Below are positions 56,655 through 64,000 of a stretch of 64,000 nucleotides of DNA, in pieces. The first letter of the stretch is position 1. Each line of letters opens with the position of its first letter. The notes under the pieces are model-generated. The model was not told the origin of the DNA, did not search any database, and was given only the letters and a program-made list of their open reading frames with translations. Both the position numbers and the translations under genes were made by a program. This DNA is from Lumbricus rubellus (lineage: Eukaryota; Annelida; Clitellata; Crassiclitellata; Lumbricidae): positions 30,991,316-31,055,315 of the forward strand of contig OX243820.1 in NCBI GenBank assembly GCA_945859605.1, given 5' to 3'.

Positions 56655-59061
56655 GGTTCAGACAGACGGACCTTGTGCTCTCCAGCAGACGACCATCCAC
56701 TCCGATGATGACGATGGACACCTGATCTACAAGGAGGGTGACGTCATCAATGAACGATGTACGTCGTATACTTTACAATTACGATTACATTCATAGACTA
56801 CAATCATGTACAGTATACATGTCCAATGTTGTCCACACAATAATTTTATTGTCTTACATTACAATGCCCTCTTGTCTTATCCTAGACCGATCCTCTCTCA
56901 TTATCTCGTTGACATTCATTGCCTTCTATTTATTGCCTTGCTCTGCCCTTCCTTATCATACCTTCATTACTCTTCCCTTCACTTTCCTTCCCATTCCCCT
57001 CCCCTCCCCTCCTTTCCCCTCCCTTCCCCTCCCCCCCCCCCCCCTCCCCCCCCCTTCCCTTCCCTTCCCTTCCCTTCCCTTCCCTTCCCTTCCCTCCCCT
57101 CCCCTCCCCTCCCCTCCCCTCCCCTCCCCTCCCCTCCCCTCCCCTCCCCTCCCCTCCCCTCCCCTCCCCTCCCCTCCCTTCCCCTCCCCTCCCCTCCCCT
57201 CCCCTCCCCTCCCCTCCCCTCCCCTCCTCTCCCCTCCCCTCCCCTCCCCTCCCCTCCCTTTTACCTTGCCTTCCCTTCCCTGCATTTTCTAGCGTCCTTT
57301 CTCTGTACTATTGTTTTTTCTTCTCCTGCCTTGGTTTGTCTTCCATTGCTTTTTCGTTGACCTACTTTCCCAAATTGGAGTGCGTGTATATACGTGACTG
57401 CTTGAACCCGAACCTGCAGCTGCCTATTATATGTATATACTGACCCAACATATCACGGATGCCATCAAGAGCCTCTGCTGCAGCGAGACCAGCGTGGTCT
57501 CCTATCGATTTTACCGGCTGCTGCTGCTGGCCAAGCAATGCCAACTTACCGACCGCCAAACCCTCCGCCCTGACGTCCCTATTGTCGCCATGGTGTATCG
57601 GCGGCATTTGCCCCAGAGAATTTGTTCCCGAGGAGTTATGTCTGTGGCGGGTGCCCGCAGCTATTTTCGCATATATAGGAGCAAAAGACATTGATTAAGG
57701 TTAGATTTTCGGCAGAACTATACTATCGGGAATGAAGCATATTCAGCATAATATACTGATAGTATAATATAGATAGGTCCTATACTGTCCACAACCCAAA
57801 TATTATTTGGTTTGTGGACAGTAGGACCTATCTAATGACGATATTTACCTTGATCCTAACCATATCCGACCCTCACGACGCATAACCTTACCCTAACCGA
57901 CCCTCACGACGCACACCTGACGCTGGAATTGAGTTTAATGTTACAATGTAAGACGACGCTATATATTGTAATTTTTAGGCGTTTATTCTGTTGCATTGAA
58001 ACCAGGGCTTAAAGTGTTGCAGGACGGTCATGGACGGCGTCCTGACACTTATTTTCAAATCTCTACGCCGTCCTGCCACGTAATTGGCCAGCACACCTGA
58101 AAATATAAGGGGCGTCCTGGCACTTCTTTTGCAAAGATAATTGGCGTCCAGGCACTTCTTTTTTTACACTTTTAGCACTGATTGAAACCTTGTTATCTAT
58201 GAAGCATATTAATTCCTTCCAGTTCTTAAAATTGATTTTCTTTTTATTTAGATACAATCATGAGAACTTTGGGAGAAGGAACTTTCGGTAAAGTGGCTGA
58301 ATGCAAGGATATAAACAGGTCAGTAAAAGAAAGACTAAAACTTTCCAATCATCCTATATGAGAATTTACAATTTTTAATAAAGGCATGAAGCGTCAATAA
58401 AATTGCACTGTAATAATTAGGCCTAAATATAACGCCTGAATTGAAAGATTGTAAATATGAATCTTAGCACAGTTGCTGAAGGAAACTCAATATATACAAT
58501 AATAACAAATCATTAATTTCGTGGCGACACGCTTAGAATTCTGCATATAATTATTACTTTCAAGATCCCATGCACTCAAATTTACAAGAAATAATATCTG
58601 CTTGAATTATGGCGCCTCAGACAAGTGAACCATTTTATTTGAAAATAAACCAAAGTCATCATGAGAAATTATTGCTAGGATCGACCCTGTGAACGATGCC
58701 ATCATTATGCTGGGTGAGTTTTATTGGCACACTTCGGATACAGTCTTCGTGGTTTTATTTGCACACGGGATAATTATAGTAGCCGTGTGTCATTTTTACT
58801 GGATGTCGGGGTAGTATAGGGTTATTGTTTATTGGAACACTGAATAGATCTAATTATTTGTGCTGGGTAGTGTTACATAGGGAGGTCCCCATATACCACT
58901 GCCCAGCACAAATAATTATGCGTTATTAATTGTCTTTATTTTAGGGATGGAGAGACCGTGGCTCTCAAGATCATCAAGAATGTCGACAAATATAGAGATG
59001 CGGCAAAATTAGAGATCAACGTTCTGGAGAGACTGAACGAGAAAGACCCGCACGGAGAAAA
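56655..59061 (+). CDS. CLK: CLK/LAMMER-family dual-specificity protein kinase, partial (3 exons)
   Basis: Exons 56655-56758, 58252-58318, 58945-59061, consistent in phase (1, 2, 2). They encode [20 protein letters not shown], then [20 protein letters not shown] (glycine-rich loop GEGTFGKV of kinase subdomain I), then [20 protein letters not shown] (ATP-binding Lys in VALK), and [13 protein letters not shown] (helix C with its Glu). Segment order and wording are those of CLK kinases, which phosphorylate SR splicing factors in the nucleus. The N-terminal RS-type exons are upstream and not identified. The catalytic HxDLKPEN, EHLAMMERI and later exons are not seen and should lie beyond the window's right edge. 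The first acceptor may be at 56654 or 56661. Confidence 0.85.
56985..57265. repeat. (CCCCT)n pentamer array in the CLK intron
   Basis: CCCTTCCCTT and then about 40 copies of CCCCT; pyrimidine-only on the plus strand. Confidence 0.95.
57771..57833. repeat. Perfect hairpin
   Basis: AGATAGGTCCTATACTGTCC pairs with GGACAGTAGGACCTATCT around a loop containing CCCAAATATTATTTGG. Could be a very short MITE. Confidence 0.7.
58003..58180. mobile_element. hAT-type MITE, 178-bp family, copy C
   Basis: CAGGGCTTAAAGTG and CACTTTTAGCACTG ends, exact 8-bp duplication ATTGAAAC (57995-58002, 58181-58188). It is in the opposite orientation to copies A and B and lies about 70 bp before CLK exon 2. Confidence 0.88.
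58851..58918. repeat. 68-bp hairpin just before a CLK exon
   Basis: TAATTATTTGTGCTGGGTAG pairs with CTGCCCAGCACAAATAATTA. Ends about 25 bp before the acceptor of the exon at 58945. Shape suggests a small palindromic MITE. Confidence 0.75.
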
Positions 59062-59319
59062 GTAAGAGAATCTCATCGTCATATTATTTCAAAGAGACGG
59101 ATAAAGACAGACAAGGACAGACGGATGGACACGTAGAAATATGCGCAGAAACAAACACGCGTACACAAAATGACTTGTTTGGACAGATAGATACAATAGA
59201 CACGGAGCTACAAAAAGGAGAAAAAGATGGAGAGAATGGCATGGAGAATGGAAATAGGATTGTAAACAGAGAAGGGTGGAGAGTGACAGATGGATGCAGA
59301 GAATCAGAACGAGAAGGAG

Positions 59320-59404
59320 ATAGAGAGTAAAGTCCGACAAGGGGATAAGTATAGAATGGGAGAGACAGACAGACAGAGACACAGACACAGACAGAGGCAG
59401 AGAA

Positions 59405-59455
<51 letters not shown>

Positions 59456-59670
59456 CAGATAGGCAGATTGACAGAAAGAGAGATACAGATATAGATAAAC
59501 AGACAGAAATAAGGAAAAGAGGATGAAAGAGATAGAGGTATACAAACAGAAAGCGAGAAGGAGAGAAAGAGAGAGAAAGAGAAAGAGACAGAGACAGAGA
59601 GAGAAGAGAGAGGCAGGCAGAGCTACGCATGCAGCGGGATAGACAGGGAAGAAGAGAAAGAAAGGGACAG

Positions 59671-59729
<59 letters not shown>

Positions 59730-59740
59730 CAGCTAAACAG
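59320..59740. repeat. (GA)n-rich microsatellite
   Basis: AGAGAGAG and AGACAGAC runs, with the longest GA run at 59407-59455. Confidence 0.95.
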
Positions 59741-60577
59741 AGGCATGCAGGAGTGCATGTCACTTTGGCACACAAATATCAATTATATAACCTCTCTCCT
59801 CTTTACCTCCCTCCCTCCCCACAGGACCTGGTGTAGTGTCACCAGTGTCGCAGTATAACTATAGATCACACTTTGGGAAAACTACTCTTTCGGTTGTATA
59901 ATATACGCAAAATGTGTTGGCGCACTATTTTGCAAACACTTCCTGTGGCGGACTCTGAGGTCCACGGAACGATTATTAAATATTCACGAGATCTATCGCA
60001 CAGTTTACCGACGCATTCATAGCCTAGCTTTGGAGTGGATGAAGTATAATTGGCCGCCTGCGGTGATCAGAGAAAACAAAGCGTTAATATCAATCTGGAC
60101 CTATTTTACCAGAACCATATATCTAAGATCATGTATCTTTAAGACCAACTCGCCAAGGGATCTTCACATCAATCTGGTCCAATTTAAAAGACCATATACT
60201 ATTATCTATATGATCAGACGTTTGAATAACTCTGCCACTATTTGCACTATGACAATGCCAGGCCAAAGTCTGGTTAAATGAGGAGGGAAACGATAGTGAT
60301 CTTTGTTATCACACTGCAGCGTTAATTGTTAAACCGAAATTAACATATATATATATATATATAAATTATATATAATTATATAGTATACATTTGAATTAAA
60401 TGCTGTAGGCCTACACAATTATGCTAATTAATATATGCAGTATAACGATCTATATAATTATGGTACATCATCTTATATATTTATTAGCTCTAATAATAGT
60501 TAGGCCTACATAAATGGTAGACTTCTGATTCCTACAATGGCCGCCATACATTCCAAAAACAAATGCAATTGGATAGT

Positions 60578-60629
60578 CAGGGGCGGATCCAGGTGGGCAA
60601 CCCTTGAAACAATTCTGGATCCGCCACTG
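60578..60629. mobile_element. Minimal 52-bp hAT MITE
   Basis: CAGGGGCGGATCCAGG at the left and CTGGATCCGCCACTG at the right with only about 20 bp between, flanked by an exact 8-bp duplication TGGATAGT (60570-60577, 60630-60637). Ends match the 2.6-kb element at 14539-17095. Confidence 0.85.
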
Positions 60630-60689
60630 TGGATAGTCCATGCATGCACAATTGCACACGCATTGTTGCAACGCATTGTCTAAAGTTCT

Positions 60690-61200
60690 AAACAAATGCT
60701 TTTATTATTGTGGGCCGTCTTCATGGAATGACCTCCCTTCTTGACCGTTCGATAGTTATAAAACACCAGCAGGGGTCTCATCAATTTCTGTCAGCTGCCC
60801 AAATAAGCTTTTATTTCCCCGGGGATACCACGCTGAAACCGTGAAACGACATCTGAATAGTTCATAAAATGTATTCATGACCTTGGGACGTGCTTTCTAA
60901 ATGTCCAAATACAATGCAATTAAAATACAATACAATTCAGCACAATACAGTATACACTGAAATGCAATACAATTCAGCATAATGCAATGCAATACGATAC
61001 AAGAACAACAATATAATATACTGACTATGTAATGAGAAGCAATGCAATACAATACACTACACTATAATGTTATCGAATGCAGTCCCGTAAGTGCAATACA
61101 ATAAATACAATACAATACAATGTGATGCAATACAATACAATAAACACAAAACAGTAAATGCGATGCAATGCAATACATGGCAATACAATACAATAACTAT
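60690..61200 (+). mobile_element. LINE 3' end with expanded AATAC tail
   Basis: Remnant CGPSSWNDLPS (LINE ORF2 C-terminal signature), then a decayed 3' UTR (CATGACCTTGGGACGTGC), then about 300 bp of AATACAATACAAT-type repeats. Confidence 0.6.
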
Positions 61201-61517
61201 TAGACTATATATGGTATAAATTTTGAAAACATTGGCATGAAAGTCGGTCAATTTTTTGTCCTTTAAAAAACGCAAAAACACACTTCATCATGCATGAGAA
61301 CCGCTTCCAAGAAGTTGGCAATTACACTTGCGCTTCATAAATCTTTGATTTCGTTCCAGTCTTTCTCCCTCCCATGGAGCACGCGATAGACATCTCTAAT
61401 TTATGCGCCGCCCATTGTTCGAACCCGAGCTATATCGACGGGATGACACTTAAGCGCGCTGGAGTATTATATAGCGCAATTGCAGTGCGGTTAATCCCTC
61501 GAGAGATATTAAATGTA

Positions 61518-62742
61518 CAGGGTGCGCCAAAAAAAAGACCCCCCCTAGGTTTTTTGCCACTATCTTGGCCAAAATTAAGAATTTTCGAATGAAATGTAAA
61601 ATTTCATCTCGATATTCTTATTCGAAAATTAAGAATTTTCGAATGAAATTTTACAGGCTTTTAGACAATTCATATTTACATAAGATGGCCAGATTTCATC
61701 AACATATTTCAAACAGAACAAAAGTTATGCCACTTTTAGGGAGGTCACCCCCCGTTTTTTGACGTTTCAAAAACGAAACGCAATTTTTTAAGGTTTTTTG
61801 CGAATATCTTGGTCAAAATTTAAAAAATCGAAATGAAATTTTACAGTCTTATAGACAATTCATATCTACACACGGTGGCCGGATTTCATTACAATATTTA
61901 ATACTGAACAAAAGTTATGCCACTTTTAGTGAGACCACCCACCGTTTTTTGACGTTTCAAAAACGAAACGCAACAAAAAGTGAAAAAAACACGATTTTTT
62001 AAGTCTAATCACAAATAACTGTTGTCAAATGAACTTGGTAGTGTTTCCCAACTTGTGTTCAATGTGCCCACCACCTGTGCCAAAACTTATTTTGAGTCTC
62101 TATGAAGAGTTCTTGATGGACCTGTTGATTATCTGACAGATTCATTATTATTTCTTATTTTAAGAATTTGATTGTCATCTTGCTAAGTGACTTCTCAGTG
62201 ACGTGCAGCTACGCTGGTACCCTGTTTCTTTTTTAAATAGTAATAATAATGATCATTTGGCAATATCAAGGCTATTTGATAATAATTATTTGAGATGAGA
62301 CTTAATAAAATCGTGTTTTTGCTGCGTTACGTCTCTGAATAGCCAAAAATTGGGGGGTGGCCTCACCAAAAGTGGTATAACTTTTGTTGTTTTGGAAATA
62401 TTTTGATGAAATCTGACCATCGTATGCAGATATGAATTGTCTTTAAGCGTGTAAAATTTCATCTCGATATTCTTACTTTTGGCCAAGATATTGGCCAGAA
62501 TAATTAGATTGGATTTTTAATACTTTTTGTTGCGTGGCGTTTTTGAATCGTCAAAAAACGGTGGGTGGCCTCACTAAAAGTGGCATAACTTTTGTTCTGT
62601 TTGAAATATTTTAATGCAATTTGGCCATCGGGTGTAAATATGAATTGTCTTTAAGACTGTAAAATTTCATTGTGAAATTCTTACTTTTGGTCAAGATATT
62701 GGCAAAAATCTTAGGGGGGGTCTTTTTTTTTGGCGCACCCTG
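61518..62742. mobile_element. Tc1/mariner-type element with long repeat-bearing arms
   Basis: Ends CAGGGTGCGCCAAAAAAAA and complementary TTTTTTTTTGGCGCACCCTG, TA at both flanks (61516-61517, 62743-62744). Each arm holds about two tandem units of roughly 190 bp containing AACAAAAGTTATGCCACTTT and GTTTTTTGACGTTTCAAAAA. The middle (about 62010-62230) carries on the minus strand what may be a scrap of transposase C-terminus (WWAHIEHKLG). Non-autonomous. Confidence 0.8.
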
Positions 62743-62879
62743 TATATTCGAATATATATATATATATATATATGTGTGCGCTCGATACATTGATATATAT
62801 ATAGGCATATATAATTATTACTTGTAGGAATATATTATATTCGATCGATACATGGGGCAATTGGGGCATCTGTGTAGAA

Positions 62880-62897
62880 TTTTATATGGCGCCTTTG

Positions 62898-62935
<38 letters not shown>
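62880..62935. repeat. (AT)n tract
   Basis: ATATATAT run; shorter ones at 62751-62772 and 62985-63002. Confidence 0.9.
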
Positions 62936-63771
62936 CCTTCTGAGTCATATATATATTATATAATACATCGCATCAACCGTGGTCAAATATATATATATAT
63001 ATAATGCATTATACAGGACCTATATATGTATATGCAATACATGTATAATGAATATTCTTATTATGTCATACAATGCAACGGCGAAGTAGCTCGTTCATTG
63101 TTATCTATTGTAACACTGGTCGCATGCATGTGATATTGCTATACATGAAGATTTATGGACTACAGAAATATAATTTATACTCCATTTATTCTCATATTAT
63201 AATATACATTACATTATTATAATATACATTACACACTGCCCATAATTACGCCGATGCATCACGTGCCAAAGATCTTAACGAAATGGTTCATCTGTCTTTG
63301 CATGGAAGAGTACTACTATTATACAAATAGACCTATTAACTTAATTACGCCTCAGTAGCCTATTAGTGAAATCTGTGACTATAATTATTATTATTACTGA
63401 TGGAATATGATGAAGACGATGACGATAATTGAGCCATTTACGTTGATTATGTCTGTGGCTACATCCGGGGCTTTGCAGGATAATAACATTGGCCGGTCCA
63501 TTTTGTTTTCTGGACGAATGTCGCCCGAACGGAGCGCCGTAAATGTCATAGTGAAAACCAATTTATTTAATCAAGAGAACTGCTGAGTACCCGGATAAAA
63601 TACCACATACTTGATGATACTTCACCCACGACGCACCAGAAAAGACAATACCTGATTGGCTGACAGGCTGCGGCTTCATGAAGAGGCATAGGCCTATCCC
63701 TTCGATAATTAGGCTAATAGTCCCACGTTAAGTACACAGTAACACAATTGGCATCACTAGATGGTGGTAAT

Positions 63772-63971
63772 CAGGGCTGTTTTAAAGAAATTTTTAGAAC
63801 TGTACATTCTCTTCTTTCCCTTGTCATCCTATATTATGGTAAATTACTTCGAATCGGATGATAATGGCTTTTGAAAACTGATTTTTAACTGTATAGAAGT
63901 GCTTATACAACTGCACAAATCCATCTAGAACTGCACATTTTGTGTAGAACTGCACGGTAAAAAAAGCCCTG
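63772..63971. mobile_element. hAT-type MITE, ~200 bp, second copy
   Basis: CAGGGCTGTTTTAAAG and AAAAAAAGCCCTG ends. Interior matches the element at 21173-21370 (TTACTTCGAATCGGA against TTACTTCCAATCGGA, and GAACTGCACATTTTGTGTA). The flanking duplication is poorly conserved. Confidence 0.7.
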
Positions 63972-64000
63972 TTGGTATACTCTGTAGGCCTAGGTTTTAA

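Larger units (their letters stand above)
59062..64000 (+). other. Probable CLK intron continuing past the window
   Basis: After the donor AA|gtaaga at 59062, no further kinase exon is recognised in 4.9 kb. An acceptor-like ccccacag at 59824 is followed by only ten codons (TWCSVTSVAV) and a stop; this could be an alternative last exon but has no kinase similarity. Confidence 0.5.

Noticed and set aside
56738..57443. Pro/Ser/Leu-rich ORFs in three frames
   Set aside because: Translation of the CCCCT pentamer array inside the CLK intron.
59825..59860. Fourth CLK exon
   Set aside because: Phase fits but only ten codons to a stop, with no similarity to the LCVQM-type segment expected next in CLK kinases.

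Overview
This is eukaryotic (metazoan) genomic DNA. Genes are split by long introns with GT-AG borders plus one GC-AG border, intergenic DNA is AT-rich and full of microsatellites, and there are many DNA transposons, tRNA-derived SINEs and LINE 3' ends. There are no bacterial operons. The gene content (a germ-line type Tudor protein, an MTHFSD orthologue and a CLK kinase), the CCCTAA-like arrays and the very frequent palindrome TAGGCCTA suggest a marine invertebrate, perhaps a deuterostome such as an echinoderm. That taxonomic guess is an inference and was not tested.

Three protein genes can be built exon by exon. (1) Minus strand, 22238 down to 1118: a 19-exon gene of about 1236 codons. It has an N-terminal coiled coil, two extended Tudor domains, a long disordered Gln-rich linker, three separate coding minisatellites, and a C-terminal CCHC zinc knuckle with a short RG tail. 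The knuckle and tail are on two small exons that a simple ORF scan misses. All but one of its splice junctions agree in phase. (2) Plus strand, 25919-30852: MTHFSD in six exons, with a formyl-THF cyclo-ligase-like domain, a long R/D/E-rich linker and a C-terminal RRM. It is head to head with gene 1 across about 3.7 kb. (3) Plus strand, from 56655 or earlier to at least 59061: three exons of a CLK/LAMMER-family kinase, giving the last residues of the N-terminal region and the first part of the kinase domain. The N-terminal and catalytic exons lie elsewhere or outside the window.

The rest is mobile and simple-repeat DNA. Introns of gene 1 hold a nearly intact mariner element (7573-8868), a 2.6-kb hAT-type element with perfect 8-bp target duplication (14539-17095), hAT MITEs and five ~70-bp TTAA-flanked hairpins. 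Between genes 2 and 3 (32.3-56.6 kb) lie long microsatellites, including a self-complementary (CTA)n/(TAG)n array, a 40-bp minisatellite and polypurine tracts. The same interval holds decayed Tc1/mariner elements, a Helitron-like element, and a Russian-doll stack: a SINE split by a hAT element that itself contains a telomere-like cassette, a mariner-type MITE and another hAT MITE. The last 5 kb appear to be CLK intron, with more MITEs and a LINE tail. No CRISPR array, rRNA or bona fide tRNA gene was found.
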